Shown in pieces: positions 7,822-16,659 of a stretch of 53,965 nt of DNA (its first letter is position 1; every line of letters begins with the position of its first letter). The notes beneath the pieces were generated by a model that did no database searches, was not told where the DNA came from, and saw only the letters and a program-made list of their open reading frames with translations. Source of the stretch: Methyloceanibacter sp. (GTDB lineage Bacteria > Pseudomonadota > Alphaproteobacteria > Rhizobiales > Methyloligellaceae). Location: positions 1 through 53,965 of the forward strand of contig JASJEH010000006.1 in assembly GCA_030064755.1 (NCBI GenBank), in the 5' to 3' direction. The position numbers and the translations under genes are program-made.

Positions 7822-8463
7822 CTATAGAACAAGACGCTCTGCATGCGTCCCTTGGTTCGCCAAGTCTTCCTCCGTGTCCACGTCGTTTAGCGTCGCCACC
7901 AAGGCGACACGTCTCCCCTTGAGGTTCGCGCATGTCGCCGCAAGAGCCTTGTCAGTGGACCACGGGACTTGTGCGAACGGCGCTAGACGCTTGGGACTTC
8001 GCTTCAATCCGACAAGCCAGTAGCCACCGTCTTGAGCCGGGCCGAAGACCGCGTCCGCGTTACCGAGCCGCCGGAAGGCGCTGGCGATATGCGCGCGCGA
8101 GACGGCGAGAATGTCGCTGCCAATCAGAACGACAGGCCCCGGTGGCAGGCAATCGAACAGGTGCTGCATGCGCTGTCCCAGATCGCCTCCGCCTTGCGCT
8201 ATGCGCTGGACAGATGGCCAGGAGGGCCAGCAAGACCTTGCCACCCCGGTATCGGGTGCGACCGCCAGGTAAGTCCGCCAGCGCGGATCGGTTCCGACCC
8301 GCATCAGCGTGTGTCGCAACGCGGTCCGGTAGAAGCGTATGGCCGCCGTACTGCCGATATCGCGCGCCAGGCGGGCCTTTGCCGCGCCGGCCATTGGCTC
8401 CTTGGCCATGATGACGAGGCGCGGAGCGAAGGCGGAGGACTTCCGCCGCCGGGCACTACTCAT
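7822..8463 (-). CDS. TIGR04282-family glycosyltransferase-like protein (DUF2064), 213 aa
   Basis: A nucleotidyl/glycosyltransferase-fold protein of the family that databases call TIGR04282 (arsenosugar biosynthesis glycosyltransferase). Visible family features are KEPMAG followed by KARLA near the N-terminus (KxPxxGxxKTRL pattern), GPAQDGGYWLVGL in the middle and DVDTEEDL near the end. The ATG at 8463 is preferred over the in-frame TTG three bases earlier. It lies 17-20 bases downstream of the TIGR04283-type gene and is surely co-transcribed with it. The product of the pathway is not established; the arsenosugar label is by family association, and no arsenite methyltransferase is in this window. 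Confidence 0.85.
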   Translation of the reverse strand: MSSARRRKSSAFAPRLVIMAKEPMAGAAKARLARDIGSTAAIRFYRTALRHTLMRVGTDPRWRTYLAVAPDTGVARSCWPSWPSVQRIAQGGGDLGQRMQHLFDCLPPGPVVLIGSDILAVSRAHIASAFRRLGNADAVFGPAQDGGYWLVGLKRSPKRLAPFAQVPWSTDKALAATCANLKGRRVALVATLNDVDTEEDLANQGTHAERLVL

Positions 8464-8483
8464 CAAGCACCACTCATCAAGCG

Positions 8484-9173
8484 CTACCCATAGAGACGGG
8501 CGAGCACGCGCGGCGGCACACGCAGGAGATAGAGAAGCATCAGCCCGAGATTGCGGCAGCTGCGCATCAGATAACCATCGTCCTGATAGCGCTTTGCGCT
8601 GGTGACTGCGCGCGTCTTCAGCCCGTAAAGTTCCTTGCGCTTCAGCCTGCGTACAAGATCCACGTCCTCCATCAAGGGCAAAGGCCGAAAGCCGCCGAGC
8701 CTCCGGTAATGGGCCCGCGAGATCAGCAGGCCCTGGTCGCCATAGGGCAGCGAGAACAATGCGCAGCGCAGGCCGACCATGGTCTCGATCAGCCGCGGCA
8801 TGAACCCCTCATCGTCGAGCGCAAACTTGAAATAGGCAGCAGCGGGCTTGCGGCGGCCGGTCTCCACCCGCTCGATAAAGTTCGCGGCCTCATCCGCCCA
8901 GCCGGCCTTGAGCACCGTGTCCGCATGCAGGAACAGCAGCCAGTCACCTTTGGCCGCCGCCGCGCCCGCTTCCAGTTGCGTGCCTCGGCCCCGGGGCGCT
9001 TGCACCAATGTGGTGCCGGCCGCATCGGCGACAATGTAGGTGTCGTCCGTCGATCCGCCGTCGGCGATAATGGCCTCTTGCACGATGCCGTCGACCACCG
9101 CGGGAACTAATGACGATAGGGTCGGCACAAGCGTCCGCTCTGCGTTCAGCGTTGGGATGACGACCGAAATCAT
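8484..9173 (-). CDS. TIGR04283-family glycosyltransferase (GT2), 229 aa
   Basis: A GT-A fold family 2 glycosyltransferase. The N-terminus ISVVIPTLNAE is the classic GT2 first strand, ADGGSTDDT supplies the nucleotide-binding Asp region, and LLFLHADT is the DXD-like motif typical of TIGR04283. The start was placed at the Met directly before ISVVIPT (9173), because the 25 residues upstream do not belong to the family and run toward the divergent radical SAM gene. It is the first gene of a two-gene minus-strand unit with the TIGR04282 protein; the two families commonly occur as a pair. The acceptor substrate is unknown. Confidence 0.88.
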   Translation of the reverse strand: MISVVIPTLNAERTLVPTLSSLVPAVVDGIVQEAIIADGGSTDDTYIVADAAGTTLVQAPRGRGTQLEAGAAAAKGDWLLFLHADTVLKAGWADEAANFIERVETGRRKPAAAYFKFALDDEGFMPRLIETMVGLRCALFSLPYGDQGLLISRAHYRRLGGFRPLPLMEDVDLVRRLKRKELYGLKTRAVTSAKRYQDDGYLMRSCRNLGLMLLYLLRVPPRVLARLYG

Positions 9174-9294
9174 GGGCCGGACTATAGCGCCTGCCGGGGG
9201 CTCAGCAATCGCGACCTCGGGGCCAATGAGGGCCCAATGCGGGCCCAATCCAGATGTTCTTGCTTTGTTCGTGCCGCCCGCCTATATTCCGCGC

Positions 9295-10416
9295 ATGAGC
9301 GTTGCCATTCGAAAACCAAGCCAGCACGAGAGCCTTCCCCCAGAAGCCGGCGGGGTCGCTTACGGCCGCCGTCACGGTCGTGGCGCTCAAACTAATCGCT
9401 CTGGGCGTTTCGAAGCGAAGACCTACGAGCCCGTGGATGACGGCTGGAACTCGCTGGGCGATTTGGATGCGCTACAGACAGAGGTGCAGGAAGTTCCGGC
9501 GCGGCGGATCATCACAAAGAACGACTCTCCGGATATCGGGTTCGACCGGTCAATCAATCCTTATCGCGGCTGCGAGCATGGCTGTGTCTACTGTTTCGCG
9601 CGCCCAACCCATGCGTTTCTGGGGATGTCGCCCGGTCTCGACTTCGAGACCAAGCTCTTTGCCAAGACCAACGCAGCGCAGGCGCTTGAGAGAGAACTCG
9701 CCGAGCCTGGTTACGAGCCGCGCATGATCGCCATCGGATCGAATACGGATCCCTATCAGCCCGTCGAGCGGCGTTATCGCATTATGCGGCGAGTGCTGGA
9801 AGTCCTGAGCGCGGCAAACCACCCAGTCGGCATTGTCACTAAGTCAGCGCTTGTCTTGCGTGACCTCGATATTCTGCAATCCATGGCCGAGCGGGGCCTG
9901 GTGAAAGTCGCGCTGTCGGTCACGACGCTGGACCGGACGCTGGCGCGTGCCATGGAGCCGCGCGCAAGCACCCCCGACAAGCGGCTGGAAACCGTGGAGG
10001 CACTGGCAAATGCAGGTGTTCCCGCCTCGGTGATGGTGGCGCCCGTCGTGCCAGGCCTTACGGATGCGGAAATCGAACGCATTTTGGAGCGCGCCTCGGC
10101 TGCCGGCGCCTGCGAAGCGGGCTACATCCTGCTTCGGCTGCCACTTGAGATCGGCGACCTCTTCGTCGAGTGGCTTCACGCCAATTGCCCGGACCGTGCA
10201 AGTCGCGTTCTGTCCCTGATGCGGCAGACTAGGGGCGGCAAGCTCTACGATGCGCAGTGGCAAGGCCGCATGGAGGGTGACGGCCCTTATGCCTGGATGA
10301 TTGGCCGGCGCTTTCAGATGGCAGCCGAACGTCTTGGCCTCGACAAGCATCATCGCTTGCGCACGGATCTCTTCTCGCCCCCCACCCTGCAGGGTCAGCA
10401 GCTTAGCCTGCTCTAG
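9295..10416 (+). CDS. PA0069-family radical SAM protein, 373 aa
   Basis: A radical S-adenosylmethionine enzyme related to SplB. The cluster motif CEHGCVYC has Cys at 93, 97 and 100 (CX3CX2C). The sequence around it (NPYRGCEHGCVYC, ARPTH) is diagnostic of the PA0069/Rv2578c group. The ATG at 9295 gives the usual family length; the reading frame is open further upstream, but that part overlaps the divergent GT2 gene. The family's substrate is unknown, and true spore photoproduct lyase activity is unlikely in a non-sporulating organism. The short divergent spacing from the glycosyltransferase pair suggests shared control at most. Confidence 0.9.
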   Translation: MSVAIRKPSQHESLPPEAGGVAYGRRHGRGAQTNRSGRFEAKTYEPVDDGWNSLGDLDALQTEVQEVPARRIITKNDSPDIGFDRSINPYRGCEHGCVYCFARPTHAFLGMSPGLDFETKLFAKTNAAQALERELAEPGYEPRMIAIGSNTDPYQPVERRYRIMRRVLEVLSAANHPVGIVTKSALVLRDLDILQSMAERGLVKVALSVTTLDRTLARAMEPRASTPDKRLETVEALANAGVPASVMVAPVVPGLTDAEIERILERASAAGACEAGYILLRLPLEIGDLFVEWLHANCPDRASRVLSLMRQTRGGKLYDAQWQGRMEGDGPYAWMIGRRFQMAAERLGLDKHHRLRTDLFSPPTLQGQQLSLL

Positions 10417-10494
10417 GGGCTTTTCCACAGCGGGCATGGGCCCTGCGGCCGCAGACGGTTGCGCGTTAGCGATCGTTTGTCGGAGAGTTCCGGC

Positions 10495-11157
10495 ATGGTG
10501 TCCGGACAACCGCGAACTCAGCTTCCCAGCTTCGATCTCGAGACGGAGATGATGGACCTGCACGGCGCGCCGGTTGCGGGCATCGACGAGGCGGGACGCG
10601 GGCCGTGGGCGGGCCCGGTCGTCGTCGCGGCGGTCATCCTCGACCCAGACCGCATACCGGACGGCCTAAACGATTCCAAAAAACTCACGCCGCAGGCCCG
10701 CGACGACCGGTTCGAAGAGATCATGGCGTATGCCTGCGTCTCGGTTGTCGTCGGACAGGTTGGCCGCATCGATCGCGACAACATTCTGCAGGCGACGCTC
10801 TGGGGCATGCGCGCTGCATTCCGAGGTCTGGAAGTTCCGCAAGCTTCGGCGCTGATTGACGGCAATGCCCTGCCCAATCGCTTTCCGGGCAAAGTCGTTC
10901 CGGTAATCGGAGGCGATGCGAAATCACTCTCTATCGCGGCGGCCTCGATCGTGGCCAAGGTCACGCGAGACAGAATTATGGTGCGGCTCGCCAAGCGCTA
11001 TCGCGGCTATGGCTGGGAGACCAACAAGGGCTACGGGACGGCCGAGCATGCAAGCGGCATCGAGCGCCACGGCCTGTGCCCTCATCACCGCCGTTCCTTT
11101 ACGCCGATCAAGCGCATCCTCGCAGCACGCGGCACCATAGCCAATGCTGGTCACTAG
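10495..11157 (+). CDS. rnhB: Ribonuclease HII, 220 aa
   Basis: Cleaves RNA of RNA-DNA hybrids and starts removal of single ribonucleotides from DNA. GIDEAGRGPWAGP carries the first catalytic pair (Asp31, Glu32), LNDSKKL follows, and ALIDGN holds a later catalytic Asp. Start chosen at the ATG at 10495 with CGGAGAG about eight bases upstream, rather than the TTG twelve codons earlier. Its last four bases overlap the converging alpha/beta hydrolase gene, both stops sharing one CTAG. Confidence 0.95.
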   Translation: MVSGQPRTQLPSFDLETEMMDLHGAPVAGIDEAGRGPWAGPVVVAAVILDPDRIPDGLNDSKKLTPQARDDRFEEIMAYACVSVVVGQVGRIDRDNILQATLWGMRAAFRGLEVPQASALIDGNALPNRFPGKVVPVIGGDAKSLSIAAASIVAKVTRDRIMVRLAKRYRGYGWETNKGYGTAEHASGIERHGLCPHHRRSFTPIKRILAARGTIANAGH

Positions 11158-11906
11158 CTGAGCCAGTCGGCGATGCGGCCGGCGATCTCTTCGGCTCCAT
11201 CCTCAACGACAACCATATGGGCATGGTCTTTCAAGACCCAGAATGGGCTGCGGGGGTAAGAGTTTGCTGTTGCCCTTGCTGTCGCTAACGACACGACACG
11301 ATCGTCGGCGCCGGACAACGTCAGCACAGGGCACTGGACGGCTCCCGTATCGACCGCCGTCGCGGCCATAGAATCGAGCATCCAAAAGAAGAGCTCGAAT
11401 AGCGCCTGCCCCGACTCTGGACCAAAGGCGTCGAAGACCTGCCGCTGCTTCTCGGGAGAAAGACGGTTGAGGCTGATGGCGCAGGCGATCTCAAAGTTTG
11501 GGTCGAACGCCTTTGTCCAAAATGGGCCGAGCGACATCAAATCGCGGCCGAGCTGCTTTTCCGGATCCGACGATGGGAGAATGCCCGCCCGTGCCGCCGG
11601 GCTCACCAGTACAAGCCTCGCAGCAAGACCTTCGGCCGCAAGCTGCTGCGCAATCACTGCACCCATGGAATGGCCGAGTAGGATCGGTTTCTTGGGGAGC
11701 GCGGCGACAATGCCGCGCATTTGAGCACGGTAGTGGGCGATACCGACACCGGTGAGTTTTTCGATCCCGTTTGCCTTGTCGGCCCCATGGCCGATGAGAT
11801 CCGGCGCCAGGCATTTGTACCCCCGTGCCGAAAAAACGGTCTGGAACGGGTCAAAGCACCAGCCGCCACAATTGGCGCCATGCACCATGACGATCGTCTC
11901 AGTCAT
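11154..11906 (-). CDS. Alpha/beta hydrolase, 250 aa
   Basis: A small cytoplasmic esterase-like hydrolase. The oxyanion region VMVHGANCGGW, nucleophile elbow GHSMG (Ser80), acid region LSGADDRVV and catalytic His in KDHAHM are all present, so it should be active. It resembles plant methyl-esterase/MenH-like hydrolases, but its substrate cannot be assigned. The start at 11906 is preferred because GGGAGAG lies just upstream and the family begins here; the extra 44 residues possible upstream are low-complexity and basic. Confidence 0.88.
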   Translation of the reverse strand: MTETIVMVHGANCGGWCFDPFQTVFSARGYKCLAPDLIGHGADKANGIEKLTGVGIAHYRAQMRGIVAALPKKPILLGHSMGAVIAQQLAAEGLAARLVLVSPAARAGILPSSDPEKQLGRDLMSLGPFWTKAFDPNFEIACAISLNRLSPEKQRQVFDAFGPESGQALFELFFWMLDSMAATAVDTGAVQCPVLTLSGADDRVVSLATARATANSYPRSPFWVLKDHAHMVVVEDGAEEIAGRIADWLS

Positions 11907-12028
11907 GTTTCTCTCCCACCAAAATCCGCCACTTCGGTCATCCCTTACCTCGCCTCGACCCGCGCCGTTGCGCGGATTAAGGCCGCCTTTACCCCGCTCG
12001 GCCAGCATGGGCCGGTCTTGCCGCGTAA

Positions 12029-13171
<1,143 letters not shown>

Positions 13172-13181
13172 CGCCCACAAT

Positions 13182-14282
13182 CTAGACGGTCAGAGCTGAG
13201 CCAAGGACCTTCCGCATCACGGTCGGCAAAGCGGCGTTCCTGAGGTCGTGCTGCATGACCCAGCGACAGCGCACAGGGTCTGCGACACCCTTGAGCTTCG
13301 CACGCTGACTAACGTTGGCCCGGTACACCACCAGTTCGAGATGAAAGTGCGTGAAGGTGTGTGTGACTATCTCCGGGAGCTTTTGCCAAGACGCCTTGAG
13401 GGGCGCGTAGGATTCCGCGGCCTGCGATGGCGGCTCTTCTACCCATGGAGTCGATGGCGTCTCCAACATGCCACCTAGCAGGCCTTTTGGCGGCCTTTCG
13501 CGGAGAAGCACCGCGCCGTCTTCGCGGATTGCGACGAATGCCGAACCCCGCCGCGTCGGCCGTTCTGCCTTGGTGGCCTTGTAGGGCAGCTGACCGGCCA
13601 AGCCCGCTTCATAGCCCCGGCAGCTTGGCCGCACCGGACAGAGGCCGCAGGCCGGGCGCCGCGGCGTGCAGATGGTGGCGCCGAGATCCATCAGGGCTTG
13701 CGCGAAATCTCCAGCATGGGTCGCTGGCGTAAGCTGCTCCGCCAATGCCTTGATCTGCGGCTTCGCCTCCGGCAGCGGAACCGTAATCGCATAAAGCCTG
13801 GCGATGACCCGCTCGATGTTGCCGTCCACCGGAGAGGCTTGCCGGCCGAAGGCAATGGCGGCGATTGCCGCGGACGTGTAGGCGCCGATGCCAGGCAACG
13901 CGCGTAGGGCTTCCTCCGTGTCGGGGAACCTGCCCCCGAGCTGCTCAGAGACCGCCCGCGCGCAAGCGTGGAGGTTACGGGCGCGGGCGTAGTAGCCAAG
14001 TCCGGCCCAGGCAGCGAGAACCTCGCCCAACGCCGCGCGCGCAAGGGCATCCACATCGGGCCAACGGCGCAAAAAGTCGATGAAGCGTGGCGTGACCGTC
14101 TTAACGGTTGTCTGCTGCAGCATGACCTCGCTCAGCCATACCTTGTACGGGTCCTGGAGGGTCCCTGGTGGCGCTCGCCAGGGCAGCGCGCGCCCTTCGC
14201 GCCGGTACCAAGCCAGCAAAGCGGGCGCGATCTCCGCATCCCCGTCGCCACTGTGAACGTCTTGTCTGTGAACGTCCTGCAT
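13182..14282 (-). CDS. mutY: A/G-specific adenine glycosylase MutY, 366 aa
   Basis: Removes adenine opposite 8-oxoguanine. The catalytic Glu52 lies in WLSEVMLQQT, the helix-hairpin-helix is LPGIGAYT (129-136), and the catalytic Asp153 is in PVDGN. The [4Fe-4S] ligands are Cys205, 212, 215 and 221 (CX6CX2CX5C). The C-terminal third is the Nudix-like 8-oxoG recognition domain. It is divergent from the DUF721 gene, with about 70 bases shared as upstream region; the arrangement mutY / DUF721 / dsbA / smc is widespread in alphaproteobacteria. Confidence 0.96.
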   Translation of the reverse strand: MQDVHRQDVHSGDGDAEIAPALLAWYRREGRALPWRAPPGTLQDPYKVWLSEVMLQQTTVKTVTPRFIDFLRRWPDVDALARAALGEVLAAWAGLGYYARARNLHACARAVSEQLGGRFPDTEEALRALPGIGAYTSAAIAAIAFGRQASPVDGNIERVIARLYAITVPLPEAKPQIKALAEQLTPATHAGDFAQALMDLGATICTPRRPACGLCPVRPSCRGYEAGLAGQLPYKATKAERPTRRGSAFVAIREDGAVLLRERPPKGLLGGMLETPSTPWVEEPPSQAAESYAPLKASWQKLPEIVTHTFTHFHLELVVYRANVSQRAKLKGVADPVRCRWVMQHDLRNAALPTVMRKVLGSALTV

Positions 14283-14351
14283 AAGTCCTCATGCCACGCG
14301 CAATCGGCCGGCGCCATGGTGTAGACTCACCCTTCAAGCACGGGAGCGAGA

Positions 14352-14924
14352 ATGTACACGACAAAGCGCAAGCCCAAGGGTGGCCCGCGCGCCATCGGGG
14401 GCTTTGTGGAAAAGGCGCTGGATCGCGCTGCGCGGGCCCGCGGCTTCGCGACCACGGCTCTTCTCAGCGATTGGCCGGCTATCGCCGGCGCCGAGCTCGC
14501 GCGCTACACGATGCCCGACCGCCTCATCTGGCCGCGCCGGAACGATCCATGGGACGAGGACGGAACAGATGCACGCGGAGTGCCGGAAAACACAACGAGA
14601 GGACATAAGGCGGGAGGGGCAACGCTTGTCCTTCGGATCGAGGGACCCCGGGCTATCGAGGTGCAGCACCGGGGCCCGCAGATCCTCGAACGCATTAATG
14701 CGTATTTCGGTTATCGCGCCGTCACGGAGATGCGTTTTCTCCAAGCCCCCATCTCCCGTGTCCGCCGGCCAAAACGTAGCCCAAATCCCCCTCTTCCTGC
14801 CTACGGCTTGCCCAAATCCGCAGGCATTCAAGATAAAGGCTTGACCCGGGCCTTGGAGCGGCTGGGCGCCCTTGCCGCCTATGGCGCACGGGCAGGAAAA
14901 GGTCCGCCTTCCGGTGGGAGTTGA
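14352..14924 (+). CDS. DUF721 (DciA-like) protein, 190 aa
   Basis: A DUF721/DciA-family protein; members include the helicase-loading factor DciA. The core (about 14-60 and 95-125) has LLSDWPAIAGAELA followed by a KH-like alternation ending in INAYFGYRAV. Between them is an insert of about 25 charged residues that is longer than usual. The C-terminal tail (about 135-190) is low-complexity. The start ATG at 14352 has GGAG just upstream. It precedes the dsbA-like genes and smc; direct involvement in DnaB loading is inferred from family only. Confidence 0.82.
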   Translation: MYTTKRKPKGGPRAIGGFVEKALDRAARARGFATTALLSDWPAIAGAELARYTMPDRLIWPRRNDPWDEDGTDARGVPENTTRGHKAGGATLVLRIEGPRAIEVQHRGPQILERINAYFGYRAVTEMRFLQAPISRVRRPKRSPNPPLPAYGLPKSAGIQDKGLTRALERLGALAAYGARAGKGPPSGGS

Positions 14925-15075
14925 GTCTTTGGACTGCGGGGGCTAAGTGTCGCCCTCACGAGGGGTTGAAATGAAAGTGCTTGCACCCGCTTGCCGTATT
15001 GGGGCCGTTCTACGATTGTAGGCGCCAATCAGCGCAAGGAAGCTGCGCACTAGTCATAGAGCCGGAGAATTCGAC

Positions 15076-15798
15076 GTGGCAAAACCCGATAAAGAGACGA
15101 CCGAGGCTTCGGCCGCGGGCAATAAGAGCAAGTCTGGACTTTACGTGATCGGCGGCCTGATCGCCGCCGCACTGGTCGTTGGCCTGTTCGTTTTCAGTGC
15201 CGAAACGCCGGCAGATCCGAACACGCCGAAGGCTGACCCGCAATTGGCCGCTCTTCTGGAGGAAGGGCCGCTTGAGGATATTGTTCTGGGCGACCCCAAC
15301 GCCGAAACGGTGATCGTGGAGTACGCCTCGATGACGTGTCCGCATTGCGCCTACTTCTACGCCGAAGTTTTTCCGCAACTGAAAGAGAAGTACATCGACA
15401 CCGGCAAGGTCCGGTTCATCTTCCGCGAGTTTCCGTTGGACGCGCTTGCGGCACGCGCCTCTATGCTTGCCCGCTGCGTCGATAAAGACCGGTTTCATCC
15501 GATCGTTGACGGCTTGTTCGAAACCCAAGAGACATGGGCTGCTCCGGGTCCTGACGGCGAAGAAAATCTGAAACGCATCGCCAAACAGGCCGGCTTCTCC
15601 GAGGAAAGCTACAAGCAGTGCATCGAGGACAAGGCACTTTTCGAAAAGATCGTGGCCGTTCGGAAAAAGGCGCATGAGGAATACGGAGTCGACGCGACGC
15701 CTGCGTTCTTCGTCAACGGCAAGCGCCTAGACGGTGTCGCCTTCGAAGTCTTCGAGGCTGCCATCGAAGGTACTTCAGAGACGGCGCCAGCGGGCTAG
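15076..15798 (+). CDS. Membrane-anchored DsbA-family thiol oxidoreductase, 240 aa
   Basis: A periplasmic thioredoxin-fold protein. A single transmembrane anchor spans about 21-41, the active site is CPHC (88-91) in ASMTCPHCAYF, and the cis-Pro loop is VDATPAFFVNG near the end, as in DsbA/DsbG-like proteins of the thioredoxin_4 family. The start is GTG at 15076, with GGAG about ten bases upstream. It forms a tandem pair with the next gene ahead of smc, a conserved alphaproteobacterial arrangement. Whether it acts as oxidase or isomerase cannot be decided from sequence. Confidence 0.9.
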   Translation: MAKPDKETTEASAAGNKSKSGLYVIGGLIAAALVVGLFVFSAETPADPNTPKADPQLAALLEEGPLEDIVLGDPNAETVIVEYASMTCPHCAYFYAEVFPQLKEKYIDTGKVRFIFREFPLDALAARASMLARCVDKDRFHPIVDGLFETQETWAAPGPDGEENLKRIAKQAGFSEESYKQCIEDKALFEKIVAVRKKAHEEYGVDATPAFFVNGKRLDGVAFEVFEAAIEGTSETAPAG

Positions 15799-15902
15799 TC
15801 GCAAGAGCGGGGCGCATCCGCCTCTGGTGCTGATTTCACGATCCGGAATCATCGATCACGAAGGCTCCGGGAACTTGGATTACGGTCGTCTGGGGATGTT
15901 TA

Positions 15903-16556
15903 TTGGGCCTTAGCGGGGCAGCCAGGATTGTCTTGACCGGCGCCGTCATCGGCGTAGCAGCGCTGGGGTTTTCGGCTTGCGGCGGGCCCAGCGGCGGGGT
16001 GCCGGAAGCGTCGCCCCTGAAGGACCAGTTGCTGGAATCGGGCCCACTTGGAGAACGCGAGTACGGGAACCGCAACGCGCCCGTGACCATTATCGAGTAC
16101 GTATCGCTGACCTGCCCCTATTGCAGCGCTTACCATGCCAAAGTGTTCCCGCGGGTGAAACGCGCCTATGTCGACACGGGACGCGTGCGCTACATCATCC
16201 GGGAATTCGCGATTGGACAGACGGCGGGGGCGGCGGCGATCGTCACCAGATGCGCCCCAAAGAGCAAGTTTTTGCCCCTCACCGAGGCATATCTGTCCCG
16301 GCAGCGCGAGTGGGTCAGCCAAGAAGTGAGGCCGGACGCCCTATACAAAATTGCCAAAACCAGTGGAATGAGCCGCGCGCAGTTTGACAAATGCCTATCG
16401 AATCAAAGCATTATCGACGGGTTGACGGAGGTAAAGCAGCGGGGGCGCAAATATGGCGTCGTTGGAACGCCGACGTTCTTCATCAACGGCCAAAAGCTCC
16501 AAGGCGAAGTGACCTTCGAGCAGATGAAGGCCTTGATTGAACCACAGGCTTCTTGA
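15903..16556 (+). CDS. Second DsbA-family protein, probable lipoprotein, 217 aa
   Basis: A paralogue of the preceding gene. The active site is CPYC (71-74) in VSLTCPYCSAY, and the cis-Pro loop is GTPTFFING. The N-terminus is hydrophobic and ends in GFSAC (Cys26), followed by Gly-rich sequence, so it may be a lipoprotein rather than a TM-anchored protein. The first in-frame start is TTG at 15903, with GGGGAT just upstream; this start is less certain than most. It lies 104 bases after its paralogue and just ahead of smc. Confidence 0.85.
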   Translation: MGLSGAARIVLTGAVIGVAALGFSACGGPSGGVPEASPLKDQLLESGPLGEREYGNRNAPVTIIEYVSLTCPYCSAYHAKVFPRVKRAYVDTGRVRYIIREFAIGQTAGAAAIVTRCAPKSKFLPLTEAYLSRQREWVSQEVRPDALYKIAKTSGMSRAQFDKCLSNQSIIDGLTEVKQRGRKYGVVGTPTFFINGQKLQGEVTFEQMKALIEPQAS

Positions 16557-16659
16557 TCTCCGGCGTTGCGAATCGCGCCGGGCCCCGCCAAGTTCAAGTC
16601 TCGTCGCGTTTCCGTCACGGAGTACGCGTTACCCGCATCCAGATAAGGATCGTCAGCAG

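Noticed and set aside
9295-10416. Spore photoproduct lyase
   Set aside because: The protein shares the radical SAM fold with SplB but has the NPYRGCEHGC pattern of the PA0069 group, and the host is not a spore former.
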